DNA of 64,000 bases from Panorpa germanica (lineage: Eukaryota > Arthropoda > Insecta > Mecoptera > Panorpidae), in NCBI GenBank assembly GCA_963678705.1, contig CAVMBN010000142.1, positions 62,001-126,000 of the forward strand, in the 5' to 3' direction. The notes beneath the pieces were generated by a model that was given only the letters and a program-made list of their open reading frames with translations, was not told where the DNA came from and did not search any database. Position 1 is the first letter of the stretch; each line of letters starts with the position of its first letter. Positions 50,171 through 61,393 of the stretch are shown here, piece by piece. A program made the translations under genes and the position numbers.

Positions 50171-51856
50171 CTATGGTAGTCTACATAATTTTGTGAAAAT
50201 AATATAAAACAAATTAATTACTATCCTAAATATAACAGAAACCATAATTATCAATGTAGCATACATTATCAATTGCATAATGTACACAACAATCATCAAC
50301 TCAATAGTTACAATGTTATTGAAACAATTATCTTTTAACAATTCCAACAGTACAGATGTTTGTTTTACATCAATGTTGTAAACATTGCAATTAATATCTG
50401 ATGGAAGTATTGTATTTGAATCAAAAATTTTATTTGTTGCTTGTTTGATTCGCACCAGCAACACTGCGCTAATAATCTCAAGCTGGGGTATTGTAAGTAC
50501 CTTACTTGATGGAGCTACACTGGACTTGTAGCAAATTAAATTTGTTTTTATTTTAATATTTATAAAAATAATATTGTGTTTTAAACCTAATGTCATAATA
50601 CTGGTTGATCTGTTTAATAATGTTTTATAAACCTCCAATAATGAAGGATTGTGTCTAAATCTTTTTTCCAACACATTAAATCTTTGCGGGGCAACTGAGA
50701 AAGAATCCTCCAATTCTATTTTATTTACTAGGCTGAGTAATGGCAAATCAACAGTTAAATTATTTTTAAGTGCTACTGAATTTTGAAATTTATGTTCAGC
50801 CTTTAAGTAATCCTCAGAAAACTTATCTGATTCCTCTGGGACTTTCTCAGTTGTCCAAGATTGTTTCATAACATTCTCAAGGTTTGTATATTCACAAATA
50901 GCAAGATTACATACAATATTATTATGTGAATACTTATTTTTATTATACAATTTTCTTGGAACCACATTTCCTTTATTATTATTATTGTCATGTGACATAT
51001 TTTTATAATCTAAACTATACTCAATTGCAATTGCACGTCTTTCTAAAAATGAAATAAATTCTGCCATAGTAGGCAGTTCTTCTAAATTTCTTTCCATGTG
51101 GAAAGTGCGGTTAGTAACGATATCTAATTTTCTACTTAAGGCCGAGATTAAAATCATATCCCACTTGTCTACAGGCTCATCAAGATTTTTTAACGCTTGT
51201 AATTGCTGTTTTACTTGACATAAAAAAGCCCTTATATCGACTGCAGTACCTTTCTGCATGTTGGGAATATCAAGTATTATATTAATGTGATAAAAGATTA
51301 ATCTTGCCTTATTTTCATACCGCGCTAACAATAAATCAATAGCCTCTTTGTATGAACTGTTCACAAGCGGCAGATTTATAATTATTGAGAGAGCCTCATC
51401 AACGAGATACTTTCTCAAATAAAAAAGTCTTTGAACATCGGACAATGATGCATTATTGTGAACCACTGCTTGGAAGAGCTCATAAAAGGGCTTAAACCTG
51501 GTTATATCCTTGCCATCGAAGGTTGGAATTTCCACCGCTGGGAGCTTCAATGGAACTAATTCAGGCCTATTAACTTCTTTTAACTTATTGATGCTAGCAT
51601 TTAATTTTGCAATAATGTTAAAATACTTCTCTTCAACTTCTTCAATGTCTTCCTCATCTTGATCATCAATTTCTAAAATGCTGTACTGCGTGAGCTCGTA
51701 CGATTGGAATGTAGTCATCATCTTTTCTTTTTTCACCTGCAGCACCTCCACTGTAGCGGAGTCGAGAGCCCTTGGGTCGCTGACGTAATTGTCCATCCGT
51801 GATATTGCACTTTTTGCAGCCGTCCGCGCCGATCTAAGCCTTTTCAATCCCTCCAT
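50171..51856 (-). CDS. BEL/Pao gag fused to pol fragments
   Basis: This is a 561-codon frame from ATG at 51856. Residues 1-100 are charged and probably coiled. Residues about 103-280 match the BEL/Pao gag core (DUF1759 type), from LPAVEIPTFDGKDI to LPTMAEFISFLERRA. No zinc knuckle or protease follows. Instead, residues 322-415 resemble the stretch of pol before the reverse transcriptase (DSFSVAPQRFNVLEKRF). Residues 440-475 resemble a later RNase H-side block (KSSVAPSSKVLTIPQLE). The last 45 residues (517-561) are strongly hydrophobic and read like a membrane segment or random sequence. Reverse transcriptase and integrase are missing. The frame is one open unit despite at least two internal deletions. 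Gag may still assemble particles in trans. Confidence 0.8.
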   Translation of the reverse strand: MEGLKRLRSARTAAKSAISRMDNYVSDPRALDSATVEVLQVKKEKMMTTFQSYELTQYSILEIDDQDEEDIEEVEEKYFNIIAKLNASINKLKEVNRPELVPLKLPAVEIPTFDGKDITRFKPFYELFQAVVHNNASLSDVQRLFYLRKYLVDEALSIIINLPLVNSSYKEAIDLLLARYENKARLIFYHINIILDIPNMQKGTAVDIRAFLCQVKQQLQALKNLDEPVDKWDMILISALSRKLDIVTNRTFHMERNLEELPTMAEFISFLERRAIAIEYSLDYKNMSHDNNNNKGNVVPRKLYNKNKYSHNNIVCNLAICEYTNLENVMKQSWTTEKVPEESDKFSEDYLKAEHKFQNSVALKNNLTVDLPLLSLVNKIELEDSFSVAPQRFNVLEKRFRHNPSLLEVYKTLLNRSTSIMTLGLKHNIIFINIKIKTNLICYKSSVAPSSKVLTIPQLEIISAVLLVRIKQATNKIFDSNTILPSDINCNVYNIDVKQTSVLLELLKDNCFNNIVTIELMIVVYIMQLIMYATLIIMVSVIFRIVINLFYIIFTKLCRLP

Positions 51857-52568
51857 CTTGCTTAGGTGATAGATTCGTACTTATATGATAGATGAAACGT
51901 GGATGACAAACTAATCCAGGTTAATCCAGCAACATGAGAAGTTTTTAATAGATTGGTACTTGCAGATAGTAATAATAACTTTGTACCTTCATGAGTAAAG
52001 AAGTATTTTACTCTCCTCCAGCATCCATGTATCCTCTTCCGTAATGAATAATTTTTCTTAAAATATAAACGTGTAGTAATCCAAATTATATGCGAATCCG
52101 CTTAAATCAAACGTTGCATTACCCAATCAATGGCAATTGATGACTTGCCAGGCCGCCATAGGGTAAATGTAACAAAATAGCTTGCACTTGTGCTGGTTAC
52201 TATACAGATGTAACCTCAAAACACCACGAAATCACACGCGGGTACCAATGGCTTGTAAGGCCAGTTTTTTTTTTTTTGTAGGAATTAAAACCTTCTTGAA
52301 ATATAATTGTAAAATAACCAGCTTCGCTTGTAAGGCTTCTGGAAATGTAATTGTAAAATATCCAGCTTCGCTTGTAAGGCTTCTGGAAATGTAATTGTAA
52401 AATATCCAAATCCTCCGTGAATCCGCCAAAATAGAGCGTCCCATTTACCCAATCAATGGCAATCGCCAAGGGGCAAATGTAATAAAACGCCAAAAATACA
52501 ATGAAAAACACACGCGGTTAATAAACTCGAAGGATCGGCTTTGTAAGACTCGAAGGACCAGCTTCGCA
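51857..52568 (-). other. 5' untranslated region of the BEL/Pao element
   Basis: No gene is evident here. It holds a 44-bp tandem repeat (52292-52408). The sequence ACCCAATCAATGGCAAT occurs twice (near 52119 and 52448). Next to the 5' LTR it has TGGTCCTTCGAG on the minus strand (about 52548-52559), followed by a second, related CCTTCGAG word (near 52524-52540). This may be the primer-binding site, but it starts about ten bases inside the LTR edge. Confidence 0.6.
52292..52408. repeat. 44-bp tandem repeat in BEL/Pao leader
   Basis: About 2.7 copies of a 44-bp unit beginning CCAGCTTCGCTTGTAAGGCT are present. Confidence 0.85.
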
Positions 52569-52877
52569 TGTACGAAATAAAACCATGCGAGTATTTGTAG
52601 ATTGAATAATTATTCAATTGTTTAATGATAAAATAATTTTACACTTTTTAATTACTTTGAACCAACATTCTTATAATAACAAGATGGTTGGGAATTATGA
52701 TCTTGACAGTGTAGAAGCCCAAAACACAACTGACACGAATGCCATATCGCTGTAGCGTACAGCAGTCGTCGTATTGTAGTCATGCGCATTACTTCTATTA
52801 GAGACAACAATACATTATAATGTTGGAATGCCAACAGAGACATCTTCTTATGTTCTGTACTAATTTTGTACTGAACA
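52569..52877 (-). repeat. BEL/Pao 5' LTR (309 bp)
   Basis: This is the partner of 49707-50015. The promoter of the element would be here on the minus strand. Confidence 0.95.
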
Positions 52878-52882
52878 ATGCC

Positions 52883-53392
52883 CCCTTGTATAGTGTCGGC
52901 ATAGTTGCCGAGTTTAAGCTTCATTCCGTCCTTGTGACACGCGCAAGGTGTGTTACAAGTTTATCATTCGTTGTTACTGTATTTGTTTCGTAGCTTTGTA
53001 GCTTCAAGAAACTACAGTTTTTATATATAGCAGGTCGAGAACGGCTTTCTAGGGTTTCTGTACTATTTGCACCGATAAGGATCACATTATCGTTGGCAAA
53101 TCATATGTCTACACAACCTTTCGAGTGAGAAACACAGTTCTCGTCGAATACCATGTTCCAGAGCTCAGGCCCCATTACAGATCGCTGAGGACAACCTTTA
53201 GATAGTTGCCTTTTCATGGAACGGTAATCGGTTTGTAAAATAATGTTCGACAATGAAAATAGTTCTCCATAGCGCAGTAGACGTACCTATAGGTTTTTGC
53301 CGGTCTAATTCTTTGAAGGTCATTTGGCCACCGGACATCAACAAAGGCACACTGAATTTCTATAAATATCTCATATACATACTTGTACTTAT
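52883..53392 (-). pseudogene. R1-like RT remnant, unit 24, N-terminal piece
   Basis: A TGA replaces the Cys before FAND (near 53101). The same change occurs in unit 26. Confidence 0.75.
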
Positions 53393-54015
53393 GCCTACTT
53401 ACTTACCCTTTGTTTGTTACCATTGAATGTTCATGAACGATCAATCACTATTTCCAAGAAAACCGCATATATTGTTTACTTAATCACTTATAACAATTAA
53501 TACACTCTCATTATTATTTAAAACACGCATTTATATAAACTAATTCTTGTGTTTTAATATTATTTATAGTTACTGTTATTCGACTTACTTGATAGTAGGC
53601 GGCAACCTTTTGTCTTCCGTATATTTGTAGTGTTTATATGAGGTCTTCCTTATATATCTTTACAGATTTCTTAAATTTTAAACCACTTGATGTTTTAGCA
53701 CTAACACTAACCTAATTATTATCACTTTTTTTGTTCTATCGCACTTAATAATGTCTTATATCAAACATCAAAGTTACAAATTTGAGGTTATGTTTATAAG
53801 GCCGCGTGTACGCGTAATGAAAAATTCGTTTTTAACACTGGTTTCCAACTGTCAAACTTTTGTAAAAACACTTTGTTTATGGTAAATTAACACAAATTTA
53901 AAACAAACTTAAATACTTTTCGTTTGAAAAAGTATTTATATAATTTATTTAATTTTTTTCCATAATTAATTTCTCACTTTTAATCACTTTTTTCACCTAA
54001 AGTAGCAGGAGCCGA

Positions 54016-54975
54016 TCACACACATAGTAGATAGGAACGACTTGTGTTGCAAAGTAATATTAACGTCCTTGTAAACTAATACGTAGGTCTTCCTTTTTGT
54101 ATTAAGTCCCATCTGTTTTGCCAGAGCTTATGCATATATGCATTCAACTCTTTGGCAATATATTTGGTATCGTCTCCAGATTTTTATCCTACAGCCGCAT
54201 TAACTTTAAATCCTCGAAATTTGTCGCAATAATTTTAAATCATCAAAATTTGATTTTTTCAGTTCTAGCGTAATTTGTACTTGAGTAAGTGCATGAGTGA
54301 TTTTTAAATCTAAAGGAATTGTCTCCAATATCACTTGCACCACTTCTGTAGATACAGTTCTGCAACAACGCGTCATCGTCAATAACATAGTTCTTTGCAT
54401 GGAAGATCTGGAAGATTGATCCTGTAATACCATGCCGAAGCACAATACACAACTATTAGCATAAATGCCCTTTTGTATAGTGTCGGCATAGTTGCCGAGT
54501 TTAAGCTTCATTCCGTCCTTGTGACACGCGCAAGGTGTGTTACAAGTTTATCATTCGTTGTTACTGTATTTGTTTCGTAGCTTTGTAGCTTCAAGAAACT
54601 ACAGTTTTTATATATAGCAGGTCGAGAACGGCTTTCTAGGGTTTCTGTACTATTTGCACCGATAAGGATCACATTATCGTTGGCAAAACATATGTCTACA
54701 CAACCTTTCGAGTGAGAAACACAGTTCTCGTCGAATACCATGTTCCAGAGCTCAGGCCCCATTACAGATCGCTGAGGACAACCTTTAGATAGTTGCCTTT
54801 TCATGGAACGGTAATCGGTTTGTAAAATAATGTTCGACAATGAAAATAGTTCTCCATAGCGCAGTAGACGTACCTATAGGTTTTTGCCGGTCTAATTCTT
54901 TGAAGGTCACTTGGCCACCGGACATCAACAAAGGCACACTGAATTTCTATAAATATCTCATATACATACTTGTAC
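54016..54975 (-). pseudogene. R1-like reverse transcriptase remnant, unit 25
   Basis: The halves are open for 110 codons (54508-54840) and 101 codons (54206-54511). Unit 27 is its near copy. Confidence 0.75.
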
Positions 54976-55602
54976 TTATGCCTACTTACTTACCCTTTGT
55001 TTGTTACCATTGAATGATCATGAACGATCAATCACTATTTCCAAGAAAACCGCATATATTGTTCACTTAATCACTTATAACAATTAATACACTCTCATTA
55101 TTATTTAAAACACGCATTTATATAAACTAATTCTTGTGTTTTAATATTATTTATAGTTAATGTTATTCGACTTAATTGATAGTGGGCGGCAACCTTTTGT
55201 CTTCCGTATATTTGTAGTGTTTATATGAGGTCTTCCTTATATATCTTTACAGATTTCTTAAATTTTAAACCACTTAATGTTTTAGCACTAACACTAACCT
55301 AATTATTATCACTTTTTTTGTTCTATCGCACTTAATAATGTCTTATATCAAACATCAAAGTTACAAATTTGAGGTTATGTTTATAAGGCCGCGTGTACGC
55401 GTAATGAAAAATTCGTTTTTAACACTGGTTTCCAACTGTCAAACTTTTGTAAAAATACTTTGTTTAGGGTAAATTAACACAAATTTAAAACAAACTTAAA
55501 TACTTTTCGTTTGAAAAAGTATTTATATAATTTATTTAATTTTTTTCCATAATTAATTTCTCACTTTTAATCACTTTTTTCACCTAAAGTAGCAGGAGCC
55601 GA

Positions 55603-56560
55603 TCACACACATAGTAGATAGGAACCACTTGTGTTGCAAAGCAATATTAACGTCCTTGTAAACTAATACGTAGGTCTTCCTTTTTGTATTAAGTCCTATC
55701 TGTCTTGCCAGAGCTTATGCATATATGCATTCATCTCTTTGGCAATATATTTGGTATCGTCTCCAGATTTTTATCCTACAGCCGCATTAACTTTAAATCC
55801 TCGAAATTTGTCGCAATAATTTTAAATCATCAAAATTTGATTTTTTCAGTTCTAGCGTAATTTGTACTTGAGTAAGTGCATGAGTGATTTTTAAATCTAA
55901 AGGAATTGTCCCCAATATCACTTGTACCACTTCTGTAGATACAGTTCTGCAACAACGCGTCATCGTCAATAACATAGTTCTTTGCATGGAAGATCTGGAA
56001 GATTGATCCTGTAATACCATGCCGAAGCACAATACACAACTATTAGCATAAATGCCCCCTTGTATAGTGTCGGCATAGTTGCCGAGTTTAAGCTTCATTC
56101 CGTCCTTGTGACACGCGCAAGGTGTGTTACAAGTTTATCATTCGTTGTTACTGTATTTGTTTCGTAGCTTTGTAGCTTCAAGAAACTACAGTTTTTATAT
56201 ATAGCAGGTCGAGAACGGCTTTCTAGGGTTTCTGTACTATTTGCACCGATAAGGATCACATTATCGTTGGCAAATCATATGTCTACACAACCTTTCGAGT
56301 GAGAAACACAGTTCTCGTCGAATACCATGTTCCAGAGCTCAGGCCCCATTACAGATCGCTGAGGACAACCTTTAGATAGTTGCCTTTTCATGGAACGGTA
56401 ATCGGTTTGTAAAATAATGTTCGACAATGAAAATAGTTCTCCATAGCGCAGTAGACGTACCTATAGGTTTTTGCCGGTCTAATTCTTTGAAGGTCATTTG
56501 GCCACCGGACATCAACAAAGGCACACTGAATTTCTATAAATATCTCATATACATACTTGT
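55603..56560 (-). pseudogene. R1-like reverse transcriptase remnant, unit 26
   Basis: It shares the Cys-to-TGA change with unit 24 (near 56275). The post-RT half is open (55793-56098). Confidence 0.75.
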
Positions 56561-57189
56561 ACTTATGCCTACTTACTTACCATTTGTTTGTTACCATTGA
56601 ATGTTCATGAACGATCAATCACTATTTCCAAGAAAACCGCATATATTGTTTACTTAATCACTTATAACAATTAATACACTCTCATTATTATTTAAAACAC
56701 GCATTTATATAAACTAATTCTTGTGTTTTAATATTATTTATAGTTACTGTTATTCGACTTACTTGATAGTAGGCGGCAACCTTTTGTCTTCCGTATATTT
56801 GTAGTGTTTATATGAGGTCTTCCTTATATATCTTTACAGATTTCTTGAATTTTAAACCACTTGATGTTTTAGCACTAACACTAACCTAATTATTATCACT
56901 TTTTTTGTTCTATCGCACTTAATAATGTCTTATATCAAACATCAAAGTTACAAATTTGAGGTTATGTTTATAAGGCCGCGTGTACGCGTAATGAAAAATT
57001 CGTTTTTAACACTGGTTTTTAACTGTCAAACTTTTGTAAAAACACTTTGTTTATGGTAAATTAACACAAATTTAAAACAAACTTAAATACTTTTCGTTTG
57101 ACAAAGTATTTATATAATTTATTTAATTTTTTTCCATAATTAATTTCTCACTTTTAATCACTTTTTTCACCTAAAGTAGCAGGAGCCGA

Positions 57190-58148
57190 TCACACACATA
57201 GTAGATAGGAACGACTTGTGTTGCAAAGCAATATTAACGTCCTTGTAAACTAATACGTAGGTCTTCCATTTTGTATTAAGTCTCATCTGTTTTGCCAGAG
57301 CTTATGCATATATGCATTCAACTCTTTGGCAATATATTTGGTATCGTCTCCAGATTTTTATCCTACAGCCGCATTAACTTTAAATCCTCGAAATTTGTCG
57401 CAATAATTTTAAATCATCAAAATTTGATTTTTTCAGTTCTAGCGTAATTTGTACTTGAGTAAGTGCATGAGTGATTTTTAAATCTAAAGGAATTGTCCCC
57501 AATATCACTTGCACCACTTCTGTAGATACAGTTCTGCAACAACGCGTCATCGTCAATAACATAGTTCTTTGCATGGAAGATCTGGAAGATTGATCCTGTA
57601 ATACCATGCCGAAGCACAATACACAACTATTAGCATAAATGCCCCCTTGTATAGTGTCGGCATAGTTGCCGAGTTTAAGCTTCATTCCGTCCTTGTGACA
57701 CGCGCAAGGTGTGTTACAAGTTTATCATTCGTTGTTACTGTATTTGTTTCGTAGCTTTGTAGCTTCAAGAAACTACAGTTTTTATATATAGCAGGTCGAG
57801 AACGGCTTTCTAGGGTTTCTGTACTATTTGCACCGATAAGGATCACATTATCGTTGGCAAAACATATGTCTACACAACCTTTCGAGTGAGAAACACAGTT
57901 CTCGTCGAATACCATGTTCCAGAGCTCAGGCCCCATTACAGATCGCTGAGGACAACCTTTAGATAGTTGCCTTTTCATGGAACGGTAATCGGTTTGTAAA
58001 ATAATGTTCGACAAAGAAAATAGTTCTCCATAGCGCAGTAGACGTACCTATAGGTTTTTGCCGGTCAAATTCTTTGAAGGTCACTTGGCCACCGGACATC
58101 AACAAAGGCACACTGAATTTCTATAAATATCTCATATACATACTTGTA
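57190..58148 (-). pseudogene. R1-like reverse transcriptase remnant, unit 27
   Basis: Open halves lie at 57682-58014 and 57380-57685. It shares the ATTCAACTCTTTGG variant with unit 25. Confidence 0.75.
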
Positions 58149-58775
58149 CTTATGCCTACTTACTTACCCTTTGTTTGTTACCATTGAATGTTCATGAACG
58201 ATCAATCACTATTTCCAAGAAAACCGCATATATTGTTCACTTAATCACTTATAACAATTAATACACTCTCATTATTATTTAAAACACGCATTTATATAAA
58301 CTAATTCTTGTGTTTTAATATTATTTATAGTTAATGTTATTCGACTTAATTGATAGTGGGCGGCAACCTTTTGTCTTCCGTATATTTGTAGTGTTTATAT
58401 GAGGTCTTCCTTATATATCTCTACAGATTTCTTGAATTTTAAACCACTTGATGTTTTAGCACTAACACTAACCTAATTATTATCACTTTTTTTGTCTATC
58501 GCACTTATTAATGTCTTATATCAAACATCAAAGTTACAAATTTGAGGTTATGTTTATAAGACCGCGTGTACGCGTAATGAAAAATTCGTTTTTAACACTG
58601 GTTTCCAACTGTCAAACTTTTGTAAAAACACTTTGTTTAGGGTAAATTAACACAAATTTAAAACAAACTTAAATACTTTTCGTTTGAAAAAGTATTCATA
58701 TAACTTATTTAATTTTTATCCATAATTAATTTCTCACTTTTAATCACTTTTTTCACCTAAAGTAGCAGGAGCCGA

Positions 58776-59735
58776 TCACACACATAGTAGATAGGAACCA
58801 CTTGTGTTGCAAAGCAATATTAACGTCCTTGTTAACCAATACGTCGGTCTTCCTTTTTGTATTAAGTCCCATCTGTCTTGCCAGAGCTTATGCATATATG
58901 CATTCATCTCTTTGGCAATATATTTAGTATCGTCTCCAGACTTTTATCCTACAGCCGCAATAACTTTAAATCCTCGAAATTTGTCGCATTAATTTTAAAT
59001 CATCAAAATTTGATTTTTTCAGTTCTAGCGTAATTTGTACTTGAGTAAGTGCATGAGTGATTTTTAAATCTAAAGAAATTGTCCCCAATATCACTTGCAC
59101 CACTTCTGTAGATATAGTTCTGCAACAACGCGTCATCGTCAATAACATAGTTCTTTGCATGGAAGATCTGGAAGATTGATCCTGTAATACCATGCCGAAG
59201 CACAATACACAACTATTAGCATAAATGCCCCCTTGTATAGTGTCGGCATAGTTGCCGAGTTTAAGCTTCATTCCGTCCTTGTGACACGCGCAAGGAGTGT
59301 TACAAGTTTATCATTCGTTGTTACTGTATTTGTTTCGTAGCTTTGTAGCTTCAAGAAACTACAGATTTTATATATAGCAGGTCGAGAACGGCTTTCTAGA
59401 ATTTCTGTACTATTTGCACCGATAAGGATCACATTATCGTTGGCAAAACATATGTCTACACAACCTTTCGAGTGAGAAACACAGTTCTCGTCGAATACCA
59501 TGTTCCAGAGCTCAGGCCCCATTACGGATCGCTGAGGACAACCTTTAGATAGTTGCCTTTTCATGGAACGGTAATCGGTTTGTAAAATAATGTGCGACAA
59601 TGAAAATAGTTCTCCATAGCGCAGTAGACGTACCTATAGGTTTTTGCCGGTCTAATTCTTTGAAGGTCACTTGGCCACCGGACATCAACAAAGGCACACT
59701 GAATTTCTATAAATATCTCATATACATACTTGTAC
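58776..59735 (-). pseudogene. R1-like reverse transcriptase remnant, unit 28
   Basis: This is the last unit. Open halves lie at 59268-59600 and 58966-59271. The FAND box is kept. The spacer after it (59736-60391) holds no gene. Confidence 0.75.
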
Positions 59736-60590
59736 TTATGCCTACTTACTTACCATTTGTTTGTTACCATTGAATGTTCATGAACGATCAATCACTATTT
59801 CCAAGAAAACCGCATATATTGTTCACTTAATCACTTATAACAATTAATACACTCTCATTATTATTTAAAACACGCATTTATATAAACTAATTCTTGTGTT
59901 TTAATATTATTTATAGTTATTGTTATTCGACTTACTTGATAGTGGGCGGCAACCTTTTGTCTTCCGTATATTTGTAGTGTTTATATGTGGTCTTCCTTAT
60001 ATATCTCTACAGATTTCTTGAATTTTAAACCACTTGATGTTTTAGCACTAACACTAACCTAATTATTATCACTTTTTTTGTCTATCGCACTAATTAATGT
60101 CTTATATCAAACATCAAAGTTACAAATTTGAGGTTATGTTTATGAGACCGCGTGTACGCGTAATGAAAAATTTCTTTTTTAACACTGGTTTCCAACTGTC
60201 AAACTTTTGTAAGAACACTTTGTTTAGGGTAAATTTACACAAACTTAAAACAAACTTAAATACTTTTCGTTTGAAAAAGTATTCATATAATTTATTTAAT
60301 TTTTTTCCATAATTAATTTCTCACTTTTAATCACTTTTTTCACCTAAAGTAGCAGGAGCCGATCACACAGATAGTAGATAGGAACCACTTGAGTAGTGGT
60401 ACAAAGCCGTTTCTAGGACAGTTTTGAAGTTGAGTTGGAAATTATTGGGGTGGGGATGCATTTAGGTCACGATATGCAGAGGGGGCGTGACTATACTTGA
60501 AAGAATGTAAAAGGGGGCAAGGGTGGGGGCATATAGGTCATATAATCTAATGCCATGTATAGGATGTATTGCTATTGGTTTAGAAGATGA

Positions 60591-60598
60591 TGACGTCA
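60591..60598. promoter_or_regulatory. CRE-type palindrome TGACGTCA
   Basis: This is a perfect 8-bp cAMP-response-type palindrome 439 bp upstream of the acidic protein gene. One match of this length may be chance. Confidence 0.3.
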
Positions 60599-60677
60599 GT
60601 ACAGCATTTATCTCTAGGTACAGTCTCTTTAATATCCTAGGATATGAGTGAGAAAGCAGTAATATGAAAGAGTGAGA

Positions 60678-60765
60678 TAGCGATATTAATAATTATGTGT
60701 GTGTTGGTATTGGTGTAGAAGAGCGATATTAATAATTATGCATGTGTTGGTATTGGTGTAGAAGA
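60678..60765. repeat. 43-bp tandem duplication
   Basis: Two copies of AGCGATATTAATAATTATG followed by a (T/C)GTGTTGGTATTGGTGTAG stretch lie head to tail. They differ at two bases (GTGTG versus GCATG). Confidence 0.9.
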
Positions 60766-61036
60766 TATGTCCGTAATTATTGCATTCTTCGTCAATTTCC
60801 GGAAGCCAATCGTTTATGTTCGTATCCTCGATGTAGCTGTGGATGCAGTCGGTATATTCCCACTTATGTATTTTTATGTATGTATGCATATGTAAGGAGA
60901 TTCTGTTGTTGGAGGTGGTATTTAATATGAAATGGTAGAGATGGTAAATTAATGCATAAATGTCATTTAAATAGAGATGATGTTGAGCTGTAATTACAGA
61001 GTAATGTTTTCTTAGTTCAAGCTAAAGTTTAATAGT

Positions 61037-61393
61037 ATGAACGGATTTAAGAATATTCCAGGCGTAACATGGTTGTTGGATTCGGGTGATATACGCGTCG
61101 GCATTGACAGTGAAGATAGATATTATGTGCAGGATATAACTGACGATTTTGATATAGATGACTGTGATTCAGAGGATATGACGGATGAAGAAAAGAAGAC
61201 ATACGAGAAAATTATTAAGAGTTATGCTGATGAAATAATAATAGGTCACGAAGAAATTGAAATACAGGAAGAAGATTCTGATGTGGAAATCATAGAATTA
61301 TTAGACGATGATAATGAAGTTATTGAAATATTAGACTCTGACGATGAAATTGTAGAAGTGTTAGACTCTGATGACGAAATTGTAAAAGTATAA
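61037..61393 (+). CDS. Small acidic protein with SUMO-interaction-like repeats
   Basis: The frame is 118 codons from ATG to TAA at 61391, with a polyadenylation-type AATAAA at 61434. The protein is strongly acidic. Its C-terminus is a 10-residue repeat: VEIIELLDDD (83-92), EVIEILDSDD (94-103), EIVEVLDSDD (104-113) and a partial EIVKV. Each repeat has a hydrophobic core of Val, Ile and Leu followed by Asp, Ser and Asp. This is the known pattern of SUMO-interacting motifs with a nearby casein kinase 2-type Ser. No zinc finger, signal peptide or membrane segment is visible. It lies 108 bp upstream of the polymerase region on the same strand, so it is probably part of the same element. I do not recognise the protein family. 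A plain acidic activation or histone-binding tail is the main alternative reading. Confidence 0.7.
   Translation: MNGFKNIPGVTWLLDSGDIRVGIDSEDRYYVQDITDDFDIDDCDSEDMTDEEKKTYEKIIKSYADEIIIGHEEIEIQEEDSDVEIIELLDDDNEVIEILDSDDEIVEVLDSDDEIVKV

Larger units (their letters stand above)
49707..52877 (-). mobile_element. Internally deleted BEL/Pao LTR retrotransposon
   Basis: The element is 3,171 bp, about half the usual length for this family. It has identical 309-bp LTRs, TG...CA ends and a 5-bp target-site duplication. It has gag but only scraps of pol, so it must have been moved by proteins of a full-length relative. It sits in unit 24 of the satellite. Confidence 0.9.
52878..60391. repeat. 1.59-kb satellite array, segment 4 (units 24b-28)
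   Basis: Landmarks lie at 54044, 55631, 57218 and 58804. The array stops at 60391, exactly where the next landmark should begin (CCACTTG then AGTAGTGG). Units 24-27 form a two-unit higher-order repeat of 3,174 bp. Confidence 0.95.
60392..61036 (+). other. Left end and upstream region of the plus-strand polymerase element
   Basis: The array gives way to new sequence starting AGTAGTGGTAC. Polintons start with AG, so this could be an element end, but the terminal inverted repeat partner is outside the window. The stretch holds G-rich words (60455-60530), a perfect TGACGTCA palindrome (60591-60598) and a 43-bp direct duplication. No believable gene lies here. Short frames at 60686-60930 read through the duplication. 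Confidence 0.5.

Noticed and set aside
52182..52511. Overlapping frames of 70-103 codons in the BEL/Pao leader
   Set aside because: They arise from the 44-bp tandem repeat. They are open on both strands and match nothing recognised.
60097..60312. 71-codon plus-strand frame at the end of the array
   Set aside because: It lies in the non-coding spacer and opens only through a few base changes in the last unit.
60686..60930. Frames of 62-67 codons on both strands
   Set aside because: They read through the 43-bp duplication and have repetitive Tyr/His/Cys content.
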